Shown here piece after piece: positions 1-11,983 of a stretch of DNA of 64,000 nt. The position numbers and the translations under genes were made by a program. The notes under the pieces are model-generated. The model was not told where the DNA came from. It saw nothing but the letters and a program-made list of their open reading frames with translations, and made no database searches. Source of the DNA: Anadara kagoshimensis (taxonomy: Eukaryota > Mollusca > Bivalvia > Arcoida > Arcidae). The stretch lies in assembly GCA_021292105.1 (NCBI GenBank), contig CM037871.1, positions 53,923,261-53,987,260 of the forward strand, in the 5' to 3' direction. Each line of letters starts with the position of its first letter. Position 1 is the stretch's first letter.

Positions 1-243
1 ATTGAAACACGACAAGATAGGTCAGAAATCAAATTTTTATCAGACACGTGGACACCTGACTGGTAAGGTAAAGGTATAAAAATAACTCTAATCCACGTAT
101 ACTATTGTGATCCGTCATACATAGCACATGATATTTAATATATAACACGGATTTTCCCCGTGCATTATGACCTTCAGTATGTATGGCTTACATAATATAG
201 TAAACATACGACCATTTTCACTGGTGTCAAAGAAGTGTTTTTT

Positions 244-265
244 GGGGGGGTGGGTGGGGTGGGGG
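244..265 (+). other. G-quadruplex-forming tract
   Basis: Four G runs (7, 3, 4 and 5) are separated by single T residues, the classic arrangement for a very stable parallel G-quadruplex. It lies about 450 bp upstream of the first recognised cyclin-O exon, in intron or upstream DNA. Nothing else is recognisable in 1-715. Confidence 0.6.
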
Positions 266-715
266 TATTATTTCAGCTCCATGCAATATTGCAAAAAAAG
301 ACTAAAAGAAACATAAAATTAAAACGTTAAATGTTAAAAGTTAGATTTTCATATTCCTAGAAAACTCCACAGATTACGAAGTTGATAAGATTGTTGTAGG
401 CGTCTAAGATAGTTTTACTTTATCAAAAACTTTGATCAAAGTCTATCGGTCATTGAGAATGTAATTATGAAAACTTGCATAAATATCCCATAATATTGAC
501 GACATTGAGCCATTTTAGATATTTCTGTGGAAAATGTTTTTTCTAAAAATATACATGAATTTGATAGGGTTTGGTTACAAGAATACTAATGTATTATGGT
601 TTGCATAAATTGTTTGCATAAAATAATATATAAATATAATTAAATAAATAAATATTTGGAATTGAAATGGTTGATTTTAGTATTATCATTACCATTTGTT
701 TTCTTGTTTCTTCAG

Positions 716-998
716 ACATCGAGTGGTAATTGCACACCAACAGATACCGATTCCTTAAACCCGTCATTGATAGATTCTGGTTTCAATGAATCATTAAGAC
801 TTCACTGCCTTGAAACAGTTTTAGAATGGAGGTTAAAGAAGTCATCGTCTTGTCGGAATTCCTCTGCGGCCCAGTGTGTTATGTTCCAGAGCCCAGATAA
901 CAAAGGATTTGAAGAGTACTTAGAAGACATCTACTACCATAGACTTGGTATAGAATACAAGTACCAGGTCACAATGTGTCTTGAAAATCAACCAGAGG

Positions 999-1052
<54 letters not shown>

Positions 1053-4000
1053 AGTTATAATTTCACAAAATTACATACATTTTGAATCAGTTTCTGTCAG
1101 TAAAATTATATAATGTTGTTTTGGTGAAGTGTTTGACATCAGAATTCTTAATCCAGTCCCAATTGATTTTAACTCATCTGTAACCTTTATATCAGTAAAA
1201 TTTAAGTATTGTTATTGTTAATAGTTCTAAAAATAGACAGAAAAAGTATTAAATGATTTAAATACAGTCCTTTAAAATTTCTTAGGTTTTATTTGAGATT
1301 TTAAGATGTTATCTAGTAGGATAAGTAGTGAACATATTAATTCACTTGCATCATAAAATTAAGAACTTCACCTAATCTTGAATTTCAAATTGTGAGATAA
1401 TCCTGCATTTAGCATTGTATTTCAAAATTTAACTGTCAATGACAACCCTGTCAATCATCCAGCCCACTTTTAAATGCCAAAGGAAACAAGCAACATCATG
1501 GCACTTGTCGAACCAATTTTAGTTATTGATGTTCTCAAAATCTCTTTTTAAGAATTCAGTTTGCAAATATATACATATATAACAGAGTTCTTAATATTTT
1601 GTTTCAAGGTAACACCTGGTATCCGTGGGTTACTGGTGACCTGGATGACCCAGATACATCATCAGCTGACCTTGTGTCAAGACACACTTTTCATCGCTGT
1701 GAACATTGTGGATAGAGTTTTAGATGTGATGCAGACATCCAGGGATTACTTACAATTACTTGGTGTGACAGCTATACTCTTAGCTTCTAAATTAGTAAGT
1801 CAGACAATGATGTTAGGGTACATACTTGCTCTGAATCCCCTTCATGTCTTAGATAACTGGAATCTGAAGCTAGATCCTGATGCCATGAAGCCTTCAAGTT
1901 TTAGACTACCACTACACTAGAATGGAGTTTTACCAGAATAAATGCGAAATTCTGAAATAGTTAAGACACTTCCTGTAATCTTACTGAAAGTCTGGTATAT
2001 TAACACCACATCCTCTAATAAGTTAAAATCCACAAACCTATGTCCCAGTGTCACAGCAGGTGTGGCATGTTACAGAGCCCTCCCTGCAACATTGCATTGA
2101 GCGCACTGCAATAGTAAAAATTTCTGCCAATTCACCAATAGCTGGTGATAACTTCATATAAAAGAAATATTCTTGATTGGGATTTTAAACCCATTCAATC
2201 CATTTTAACTTGGCTATATGGCTCCAATATCATAATATTAACGGTGACAATTTACCTTCAAGTTCTGTATTTGTTTTATGATATTCATTGGTTATTGTGA
2301 ATTGGACATCTATGGATAATTTGTCAATTTTAAAAAAACATTACTGTGATGATTCAAATAGTTCATATCTTGCACTTACATAAAAGTTTAAGTTTCACAA
2401 TGCAGACATTAGTACTGGTATATTACTCTGCAACATAAATCGTCCTCTATTTATGACATCACAACCACCTGTTTCAGAAGTAGGTTTTGTCAAGTCTGCT
2501 GATTTTGCAAAACGTCCACTTGTGACATAGAAAATTGTCAAATCTAGTATTGTTTATATACTGTTTATATGTTTATATACTGTGACAAAACTTGACCTTT
2601 TAACCACTCATTCTGTTATGTACCACTGCGGTAGCTCCTCATGCAGTTAATAGAGTGCTTGCTATGTATATGGGAGGTTGTGGGTTTGAACCCTGACCAG
2701 GGTCTGACTAAGACTTGAGAATAAGTAGTGACTCACTATAGTCACCAAGCACTTAACATTAAGAAATAAAAATCTCATGGTCCTTCAGAAGATACCTTAA
2801 AAACTTATGCTCCTTTGTCAAGACAAGTTGGCACATTAAATAACCCTTCCTGCAAAAGTCAAAATTTTTCCACTTTACCTATAGCTGGTGACATCTCAAT
2901 ATTATAAAAAAACTAAGATGTTAATCTCCATTCTGTCAATCAAATAATCAGTCATTCTGTTGAATTCATTTCACTTGTTCAGTTTTCATTGTATATATTG
3001 TAATTTCTGTTTGATTTCAGGAAGAGATACACCCTCCAGAGATTACAGAACTTTTGAGTCTGTGTGATGGAGTTTTTACAAGAGCACAGGTTAAATATTT
3101 AGAACATGTTGTGTTAAAGGCTATTAACTTTGATTTATTGGTACCTACCTCCCAATTTTTCCTAGAGTACTTCGCATCTCAAGTTGTTGGTATGCATAAA
3201 GGATTTGATGCTGATAAACTGAGGTACTTGTATTCAAATTAAACCTACATTTTCAACTTCTTATTTTTCTTCTAAGTCTAATAAATTTGACCCTATTTCT
3301 TGTTTAAGTACAGTTAACATGATTTAAAAGCCATCTCTAGATATCCAACAACCACCTGTCTATAAAGACTTGTGTTTAATTTCTACCAAGCCTTATTATT
3401 TTGTTCTTAATCTAATCTATATGTAAGAAATAGCGTAGTTTGATAATGTTTTATGCCAAGTCAAGATTTATTGACATATAATGAGGTAATCAGTTCTGTG
3501 ATGGTGGTAGAAACCTAAGTAACTAGAGAAAACCACTTTAAAATTGACAAGTGAATTTACATTTACTTTCTCATATGAAGATTCTTAGTGGGGTTCAATC
3601 CTGGGTGGTGAGAGGTGCTGTGATCTGTAAGTGAGTGTTTTATACCACTTAGCCACCATGGCCCCCTATGTATAAGGATGGTCACCGTCACCATGGCCCC
3701 CTATCGTCTAACTGAGTTAAAGACAACCCTATTTTTCTATCAGGATGGCATTGTCATGAAAAATCATTGGACAATCTTATTAGTTACTTAAGCAGAGCTG
3801 CCAACCCTATTTCAATGTTATTGAGGGTCCGACCAAAATCTGATTGTGTCTGGGTGCATCCCTCCAAAAAGAATTGAAAATTATAAAAAAAAAAAAAAAT
3901 ACAGTGCATTGACAAAATTATAAATAAACGATATGGTGCATTGCCCTGTGATTTGAATGGATACATTATTATGTACATAGTAATTTTTCACTGGCCTGCT

Positions 4001-4748
4001 CCTTGGCACAAATTAATAATCTACACCCTTAGTTCAGCCATGTTAATCACTCTTAATTTGCCGTGATTACAGATGGATTTAAGTGGTAATGAATTAACAT
4101 TGCAAATCCTGAAACTCTATGGTCATTTGTGGGTCAGTTTCTTTCTTGGTGGGTCTGCCGGAATTAATGTCCAAAATAGGGTGGGACCAGGTTGCGGTCA
4201 GTTGGCAGCTCTGCTTAAGGGTCCTTTATTTGATTATTGTACCCCCGCAAACATGGCAAACTAGTCTGTGTAAAACTGTGTCTGGGCCATATCTCATAAT
4301 TTGGATGATTGCCGTAGAACTTCACATGAATAATCTTCATGGTCCAAAGGTGTGCTAGATCTTGTTCCAAGGTCATAACAGAAATGTTGGAGGCAACAGG
4401 GGGGAGGTATTTGATTCTCAAGATACACTTCTAGTTAAAACTTAAACTTTCTGTATTTTATTTTAGACAAGCTCGGGGATTTGCACGGTGCATTTTAGAA
4501 CTGTCATTACAGGACTATGATTTGAGCCAGATAAAGGCCTCCATGTTGGCATTTTGTGTTTGGAAGGTATCTGTTAATGATGCTGCTGCTCCGGATGGTG
4601 ATTACACACCCCCAGGACTCTGTTATACCCAGAGTATTACCAATATGTGTATAATGAAGTCCAGAACTTTTCTGAGACACTGCGGCAGAGTTTTCCTGAT
4701 CTGGAGAGTATCTGTGAACACTATGTCAGTTTATATGGCATTGAGTAA
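716..4748 (+). CDS. CCNO: cyclin O-like gene, last four exons (5' end outside window)
   Basis: Exons are 716-997, 1609-1794, 3021-3223 and 4467-4748, all with AG/GT borders and matching phases (0, 0, 2). The first exon opens after a strong pyrimidine tract, so the start codon lies upstream. Exons 2-3 encode the N-terminal cyclin box: RGLLVTWMTQIH, then TLFIAVNIVDRVLD, then LLGVTAILLASKL. Exon 3 has EEIHPPEITELLSLCDG and exon 4 has ARGFARCILELSLQDYD; both fit cyclin O (human VEVHPP..., ARGVAELSLADY) better than cyclins A or B. Cyclin O drives centriole amplification in multiciliated cells in vertebrates. In exon 4 the frame breaks in a five-C run at 4609-4613. One extra C would move the reading into an open frame ending at TAA 4746-4748; as written, the frame runs to 4767. 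A sequencing deletion is more likely than a pseudogene. Confidence 0.85.
1001..1049. repeat. (TA)n microsatellite
   Basis: About 24 TA units begin four bases after the GT of the donor following cyclin-O exon 716-997. Length variation here would sit directly against a 5' splice site. Confidence 0.9.
2025..2210 (+). repeat. 3' half of a tRNA-derived SINE
   Basis: It shares the trailing block of the SINE at 2625-2925: an 'accaatagctggtgata' core followed by a 'tcttgattgggattttaaac' end. The tRNA-like head is missing. It lies in the second recognised cyclin-O intron. Confidence 0.55.
2625..2925 (+). repeat. tRNA-derived SINE (tagctggtgacatctc family)
   Basis: The head reads gtagctcctcatgcagttaa then a B-box-like gtgggtttgaaccct, i.e. 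a degenerate tRNA promoter. The body has 'gtctgactaagacttgag', and the 3' block 'ctttacctatagctggtgac' recurs at 2025, 25060, 61790 and at the split copy flanking 26017/30746. It lies within a cyclin-O intron. Confidence 0.7.
3787..4219. mobile_element. MITE-like element with 19-bp terminal inverted repeats
   Basis: The ends are exact inverse copies: cttaagcagagctgccaac at 3787-3805 and its complement at 4201-4219. The 395-bp interior has no coding capacity and includes an A14 run. It lies in the last cyclin-O intron. No convincing target duplication was seen. Confidence 0.6.
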
Positions 4749-4874
4749 AAGATTCAGAAAGCTGTGAAATTATACATAACACAAAATTTGACTGTACATA
4801 CTGCATTATGACAGTTAAATGTGAAAATATACATGACACAAAAATTTATATCTTTCTACTTTTTCACACAAAGC

Positions 4875-4880
4875 AATAAA
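4875..4880 (+). other. polyadenylation signal AATAAA (cyclin O)
   Basis: First canonical AATAAA, about 127 bp past the corrected cyclin-O stop. Confidence 0.4.
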
Positions 4881-5079
4881 CATGGTATAGTTAAATGTGA
4901 AATTATGCATGACATAACATTTTTTTTATTTATTTTAAAAATTATAAATTTTCAATGATTCATTTAGACATATTTTTTCAGTCAAGTTAATCTGCTGTTT
5001 CATAAAAACAGTCACTTTTGTGCTTGTTTGAAAGACTGCTGGAATTCCACTGTACCTAAGGCGACTTAATGGACAAAAA

Positions 5080-5390
5080 AATGAAGACCCTTGGTTGTCT
5101 CTTGGAGGACAATATAAAGTCCCTATGGTGTCTTGGAGGACAAAAATAAGTCCCTTCATTGTCTCTTAGAGGACAAAATTCAAGTCCCTTGAATGTCTTC
5201 TTAGGGGACAAAATTGAGTCCCTTGGGTGTCTCACAGGGAAAGAAATCAAGTCCCTTGGTTGTCTCTTAGAGCACAAAATTAAGTCCTTTGGGTGTCGCT
5301 TAGAGCACAGAATTAAGTCCCTTTGGTGTCACTTAGAGCACAAAAGTTAAAAATGGGTGTCTCTTAATGAGAAAAAATTCAGTCACGCCC
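5080..5390. repeat. 33-bp tandem repeat
   Basis: About nine imperfect units, each containing 'aagtcccttggntgtctctta' variants followed by 'gagcacaaaat'. Spacing between successive agtccc words is 32-34 bp. Because 33 is a multiple of three, both strands show short open frames with an 11-residue period; there is no sign that they are genes. Downstream 5391-6708 shows no gene. Confidence 0.8.
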
Positions 5391-6708
5391 ATGTTGCTTA
5401 GCCCATTGGGTGTATGGTTAAACATTGGTAAAGTTTTTTGTTCAATGGATAAATGTTTAACTTGTTTTTACATGATTGAGACATCTGTGGTTTGGTGTCC
5501 TTGTTGTCCTATCCTAACTTACCTTTTATGATTTCATTTCTCTCAAATACATGGGCAAATAATTTTATGTACATGTACAAACTTTTTATTGCATATAAAT
5601 TTCATTTTTTTTTTTCAAAATCCAGATTGTTGATTCATATAATGTACTGATATTTCTAGTAGTGTTCAGGTGTTGAGTAAAAAAATATACTACATGAATT
5701 ATGGAAATATAGGTAACCTGTCAAATTATAACATTGCTGATATGTGGTCCCGTTGAAACTTCTAGATCTTTAAACATTTTTTTGCAAATTCATTATTTTA
5801 ATGTAATAAATACTCTCGGAATTAAATTTTTGCATTTTACAAAAAGTTTTGATTAGCAGTTAATACCAATATTTTCACTTTTCATTAATAAAGAAATACA
5901 AATGTATAAAGTGTACAAATGACTTTTTTATCTTTTTTTTTTTTACTGTCAAATGAATTATTATGTACATGTAATAATATAAACCCATAAGAAATTTTAA
6001 AGGATATGTGTTGAGTGATAACATTTTTTCCATGATTGAAATCACTAGTATCAATAAAGAGTTGTCTCCCTTTGACCATATTATTTGGTATTGCCAGAAG
6101 GTGATTCATTTGAGACTTTCTTATGTTATGCACATTTTGCAGTTGGATGTGAAATTTATAATTTTTTGACAAATTGTCTTACTGATCAAACATTTATGTC
6201 TACAAGATTTGTTTAATTGTTACAAGTGTGTATTTCATTTACCTTCTGGTAAGGTGACCTTTTATTAGTCAGCTTGACTTTCCATTAGGTTGTAGAATAT
6301 ATATCAAGGAGGCATTTGGTATTAGTGTGTATAAGGACTTTATTTAATTTTAATCTGCAATCTTTGGAATGGTCTGAACATACATACATAACTCGCCCAT
6401 GTCATACTTTACTATAAGTAATAATAGTGTTCATTTCCTTCATTAAAATTAAAATTTTCCCACAGACTAAGTTTAAGCACACATATGACATGTTAAGTTT
6501 TCTGTTAACGTTTCAAAAATTACTGTACTTTCCTGAAAAATTATCTCATAAAAACTTGTGACAAAAAACAGCTTTTAAAAATTTTAGAGTGTAGTATTTT
6601 GCACTCCAAAAATACTTGATTCAATATTAAGTTTGACTAGTACAAACTTCCTCTTCCACTACAATTTAATTTTAAATTTCAGCTAAAAGAAAGAAAAAGA
6701 CAGTTTTG

Positions 6709-8553
6709 TTTTTAGCTCACCTGACCAAAGGTCATGTGAGCTTATGGTATGGTGCAGCGTGTGTATGTGCATGGGTGTGTGCGTGCGTGCGTCGTTAACA
6801 CACATTTTCGACTACTCCTCTGAAAGTACTTGGTAGATTTTAACGAGACTTGGTCAGAAGCATGTCTGGGTCGGTGCAATTCAGATTTGTTCGTGGCGTT
6901 GCCATGGCTACCATAACTAGGTCAAGGTGACCTAGGGGTGCAAAAATCTTAAAAAATCTTCTTCTCCGAAAGTATTGTTTGGAGAAAAAATCTGATGTGA
7001 TATTTGGCTTCTCTAGGGTCTTAAGCCTATAGTTTGTTCATTTTGTGAAATTCGGTCGAAAAATGGGTTACGCGTTTTTGCATTTAATTTTGAAAAAATC
7101 ATAAAATAGCTTCAAATTGTTATAACTTGACTACTTGACCACATATTGACATGGGGTTTTCAGTTTTGACATCTTCTTGTTAGTATCTTCAAAATAAAGT
7201 CAAGGTCAATTATGAAGGTCGTGACCTATTTTTTTTACCTCTGATTATAATTATTATCTCGAAAACTATAAACTTTTTGTATAGTCATGTATATTAGAAT
7301 GTTGTAGGTATTGATACAGCGATCATTTTGATGTATAGAAAAAGGTCATGGGTTCAAAGGTCAAGGTCACAGATGCTAATCAATACTGAAATGGTTAATT
7401 ATCTCGAAAACTATAAATTTTTTGTATAGGCATTTATATTAGAATGTTGTAGGTATTGATACAACAATCATTTTGATGTATAGAAAAAGGTCATGGGTTC
7501 AAAGGTCAAGGTCACAGATGCGAATCAGTACCGAAATGGTGAATTGTCTCGAAAACCATAAACTTTTTGTATAGGCATGTATATTAGAATGTTGTAGGTT
7601 CAAAGGTCAAGGTCACAGATGCTAATCAATACTGAAATGGTTAAATATCTCGAAAACTATAAACTTTTTGTATAGGCATGTATATTAGAATGTTGTGGGT
7701 ATTGATACGACGATCATTTTGATGTATAGTAAACGGTCACGGGTTCAAAGGTCAAGGTCACAGATGCAAATCAATACTGAAATGGTTAAATATCTCGAAA
7801 ACTATAAACTTTTTGTATAGGCATTTATATTAGAATGTTGTGGGTATTGATACGACAATCATTTTGATGTATAGTAAACGGTCATGGGTTCAAAGGTCAA
7901 GGTCACAGATGCGAATCAGTACCGAAATGGTTAATTATCTCGAAAACTATAAACTTTTTGTATAGGCATGTATATTAGAATGTTGTGGGTATTGATACGA
8001 CGATCATTTTGATGTATAGTAAACGGTCATGGATTCAAAGGTCAAGGTCACAGATGCAAATCAATACTGAAATGGTTAAATATCTCGAAAACTATAAACT
8101 TTTTGTATAGGCATGTATATTAGAATGTTGTGGGTATTGATACAACGATCATTTTGATGTATAGAAAAAGGTCATGGGTTCAAAGTTCAAGGTCACAGAT
8201 GCGAAAACAATACCAAACTGGTTAATTATCTCGAAAACTATTAACTTTTTGTATAAGCATGTATGTTAGAAAGTTGTAGGTATCGATACAACAATAATTT
8301 TGATGTATGGAAAAAGGTCATGGGTTTAAAGGTCAAGGTCACATATGTAAAACAATACTGAAATGGTTAATTATCTCGAAAACTATAAACGTTTTGCATA
8401 GGCATGTATATTAGAATGTTGTAGGTATTGATACAATGATCATTTTGATGTAAAGAAAAAAGTCATTGGGGTTTAGTATTTACATTTACTTTAAATCTAT
8501 CAGCTAGCCATTAGTTATCAGGTGAGCGTATAAGGCCCATGGGCCTCTTGTTA
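6709..8553 (+). mobile_element. non-autonomous element with ~146-bp internal tandem array, copy 1
   Basis: It starts 'tttagctcacctgacc' and ends 'atcaggtgagcgtataaggcccatgggcctcttgtt', so the ends carry a short imperfect inverted repeat (GCTCACCTGA/TCAGGTGAGC). The interior from ~7250 is about eight copies of a ~146-bp unit with the word ggtcaaggtcac, spaced 145-146 bp except one shortened unit of ~100 bp. No coding frame is present. Related copies lie at 15229, 28826 and 44597. An AT-rich core array between short conserved ends resembles the array-bearing elements known from bivalves; class assignment is not possible here. Confidence 0.8.
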
Positions 8554-9076
8554 ATTGGTGTATCTGCCAAAGTTGATTTGCTAGTAAAACAAAATTTGTA
8601 ATGTGTTGCCAAGCTTTGTTTTTTTCAACAGGTAACTTATTTGTTTATAATCTTAACATTTATAGAAGATCCTTTCCTTGTTCCAATGGGATTGGTTTGC
8701 AAAAGAATTTGGAGATAATTTGTGATATAATCTGCTGTTAAGTATTTATTATTGTGTTATAGATGATAGTTACTAAAACTTTGTGAAAACTTTAAAGAGC
8801 TGAGTTGTTATATTAATAACTTGATGTACATTTATTTGGACTCCTTTATGACAAGCGCCTGTCATTAAGTTTGTATACTGTGTGTATATATGTAGTATCT
8901 ATGTTTGTGGTCAGTTTGAAGCACTATGGGTCTGTATTTAGTAGCTTTACAATATGTGTTAACCACTTTTTGTGTTTGTTTTACAATAACTGGACTAGTG
9001 TTCATTCTAGGATTTTTTCAGACGGGTAATTTAAAATTAAAATCAGAATGTCAATACCAGTATTTTTATATTTAGG
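8554..9076. other. intergenic, no recognised feature
   Basis: AT-rich sequence with stops in all frames. No gene, RNA or repeat was recognised. Confidence 0.5.
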
Positions 9077-9327
9077 TATAGGCAAACAACATTGACCTGT
9101 CCGTTTGACCTTTGATTTTAAATATTAATAATGGACAGGTAAATTTAAGTAATAGGGATCAAGCATGTACATTTCGTCTATATGATGCAAACACTAATCA
9201 TGGGCAGTGTGTACCGGTATATGTATTAATTGTGAATCCTAACGCTACTTATGTATTGGGTGGACCCTCCTATATGAATAATCCTAATGAAAGGTCAAGT
9301 GGACAGGTCAATGTTGTTTACCTATAA
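9077..9327. mobile_element. MITE with ~35-bp TIRs (AAACAACATTGACCTGTCC family), copy 1
   Basis: The left end 'caaacaacattgacctgtcc' followed by 'tttgaccttt' is matched in inverse at the right end 'aaaggtcaagtggacagg' followed by 'tcaatgttgtttaccta'. Likely TA target duplication. A second copy with the same ends and similar interior lies in a P450 intron at 55930-56137. The 71-codon open frame across it is incidental. Confidence 0.75.
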
Positions 9328-10004
9328 TCATTAAGGCTTTATTAACAATTTGGTAATTTGCCAAACTTAGGGTTCAATGTCCCCATTCCCCTCTTCTAGT
9401 ATGAACATGACATGAACATGTGTCAGTTGCAACTTTCCATATGCTAAAGTACATTTAATTGTTGTTATAATTCTCTTTATCTCTTTGCCACTTCTATTTC
9501 TTTTATGTTATTATTCTGGCCTTAGCTATCGGTTCCATTTTTAATCTGTCTTCAATCATGGGGCATTGGATTTATTTAATTATCTTCTAAACTTAAGGTC
9601 CAAATTTGATGCTATATAGCAATAGCCATTTTCAGCAATGTTTAGGTCAACATTTTCTTACTAGAACAAATAAATGGGTAATTCCTTTTTCAGGCCTCTT
9701 AAAAAGAGAAAATGGAAAAATTGCATCAAATATTAAAACATACAAAAGACTTCTGTATATGTCCCTTTGATTTGTTTCACAACTTTTTAATTACTGACAT
9801 TTTACTGAACACATTGTGGTGTTAAACCTAGGGTTTACATATCATATATTGGAAAGACAGAATGATGGTTTTCCTCAATCCATCTAGTCACTAGTGTAAG
9901 TGAATTACTTATTTTCCCTTTTCATGATTGGTAGTTTACCCAGTTGTGGATTCATATGGTTCACCCTGTTCTATCTTTTATAAATTGATAAAAACTTTAC
10001 ACAT
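9328..10004. other. intergenic, no recognised feature
   Basis: No open frame of note, no splice-linked exons and no repeat shared elsewhere in the window were found. Confidence 0.5.
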
Positions 10005-11930
10005 TATATTTGGGTAAAAGTGGATTAATAGACCCCCATGTTACATCTGGGTAAAAGTGGATAATAAACCCCCATGTTCTATCTGGGTAAAAGTGGATTA
10101 ATAGATACCCTTGTTCTATCTGGGTAAATGTAGATTTATAGTATCCCATGTTCCATCTTGGTAAAAGTGGATAATAGATCACCATGTCCCATCTGGGTAA
10201 ATGTGGATTTATAGTATCCCATGTTCCATCTTGGTAAAAGTGGATTAATAGATCCCCATGTTCTATCTGGGTAAAAGTGGATTAATAGATCCCATGTTCC
10301 ATCTGGGTAAAAGTGGATTAATAGATCCCCATGTTCCATCTGGGTAAAACTGGATTTATAGATCCCCTTGTTCTATCTGGGTAAAAGTGGATTAATAGAT
10401 CCCAGTGTTCCATCTGGGTAAAACTGGATTTATAGATCCCCTTGTTCTGTCTGGGTAAAATTGGATTTGTAGATCCCCATGTTCCATCTGGGTAAAACTG
10501 GATTTATAAATCCCCTTGTTCTATCAGGGTAAAACTGGATTAATAGATCCCCATGTTCTATCTGGGTAAGAGTGGATTAATAGATTCCAGTGTTCCATCT
10601 GGGTAAAATTGGATTAATAGATCCCTATGTTCCATCTTGGTTAAACTGGATTAATAAATTCCCATGTTCTATCTGGGTAAAAGTGGATTAATAGATACCC
10701 TTGTTCTATCTGGGTAAAATTGGATTAATAGATCCCTATGTTCCATCTTGGTTAAACTGGATTAATAAATTCCCATGTTCTATCTGGGTAAAAGTGGATT
10801 AATAGATACCCTTGTTCTATCTGGGTAAAATTGGATTAATAGATCCCTATGTTTCATCTGGATAAAAGGGGATTAATTGATCCCCATGTTCTGTTTGGGT
10901 AAATGGATAAATAGGTCCCATGTTTCATCTGAGTGAAAGTGGATTAATAAATCCCCATGTTCTATCTGGGTAAAAGTGAATTAATAGATACCCATGTTCT
11001 ATCTGGGTAAAAATGGATTAATAGAGCCCCTTGTTCTATCTGGGTAAAAGTGGATTATTAGATCCCTATGTTCCATTTGGGTAAAATTGGATTAATAGAT
11101 CACCACGTTTCATCTGGGTAAAAGTAGTTTAATAGATCCCTTTGTTCTATCTTGGTAATGTGGATTCATAGATTATGTTCCATCTGGGTAAAAGTAGATT
11201 AAAAGATCCCCATGTTCTATTTGGTTAAAATTGGATTAATAGATCCCCATGTTCCATCTGGGTAAAAGTGGATTAATAGATCCCCATGTTCTATCTAGGT
11301 AAAACTGGATTTATAGATCCCCTTGTTCTATCTGGGTAAAAGTGGATTAATAGATTCCCAGGTTCCATCTGGGTAAAACTGGATTTATAGATCCCCTTGT
11401 TCTGTCTGGGTAAAATTGGATTAATAGATCCCCATGTTCCATCTGGGTAAAACTGGATTTATAGATCGCCTTGTTCTATCTGGGTAAAATTTGTATTTAT
11501 AGATCCCTATGTTCCATCATGGTAAAACTGGATTAATAGTTCCCATGTTCTATCTGGGTTAAAGTGGATTAATAGATCCCTATGTTCCATTTGGGTAAAA
11601 TTGGATTAATAGATCACCACGTTTCATCTGGGTAAAAGTAGTTTAATAGATCCCTTTGTTCTATCTTGGTAAAGTGGATTAATAGATTATGTTCCATCTG
11701 GGTAAAAGTTGATTAATAGATGCCCATGTTCCATCAGGGTAAAAGTGGATTAATAGATCCCATGTTTCATCTGGGTAAAATAGATTAATAGATCCCTGTG
11801 TTCCATCAGGGTAAAATTGGATTAATAGATCCCCATGTTCTATCTTGGTAAAAGTGGATTAGTAGATCTTCACGTTCCATTTGGGTAGTTCTCCAAGTTT
11901 TAAGTTGGTTAAAGTGGATAAATAGATCCC
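10005..11930. repeat. 37-bp minisatellite, about 52 copies
   Basis: The unit reads gttctatctgggtaaaag then tggattaatagatccccat. Two main variants differ at gttcTat/gttcCat and aaGtgg/aaCtgg and alternate irregularly. Short higher-order duplications occur, for example 10615-10730 repeated at 10730-10845. The 37-bp period shifts the frame each unit, so the open frames on the minus strand are not coding. Confidence 0.95.
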
Positions 11931-11943
11931 CGTATGTGCTAAT

Positions 11944-11983
11944 ACGGGAAATGTCCCGGCGCGAAGCGCCGGGAATTTCCCGT
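11944..11983. other. perfect GC-rich hairpin at the edge of the minisatellite
   Basis: ACGGGAAAT..CCCGGCGC pairs with GCGCCGGG.ATTTCCCGT around a GAA loop, giving a stem of ~18 bp. It follows the last 37-bp unit directly and contrasts with the AT-rich surroundings. It could be the tip of a mobile element; no partner end was found. Confidence 0.6.

Noticed and set aside
656-715. Signal-peptide-like start (ELKWLILVLSLPFVFLFL) in front of the first cyclin-O exon
   Set aside because: It is translated pyrimidine-tract intron sequence ending in a strong ttcttcag acceptor, and it starts from TTG.
3590-3665. Possible tRNA gene on the minus strand (gtggctaagtggtataaaac with gattgaacccc)
   Set aside because: The B box is degenerate and no cloverleaf forms. 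Probably a SINE head, too weak to list.
5056-5350. Repeat protein encoded by the 33-bp tandem
   Set aside because: Open frames on both strands follow from the period being a multiple of three. No start context or flanking exons.
6709-8553. CRISPR-like array
   Set aside because: The direct units are contiguous ~146-bp tandem repeats without unique spacers, in a eukaryotic genome.
9112-9327. 71-codon frame as a small gene
   Set aside because: It is contained in a MITE and its end is the terminal inverted repeat.
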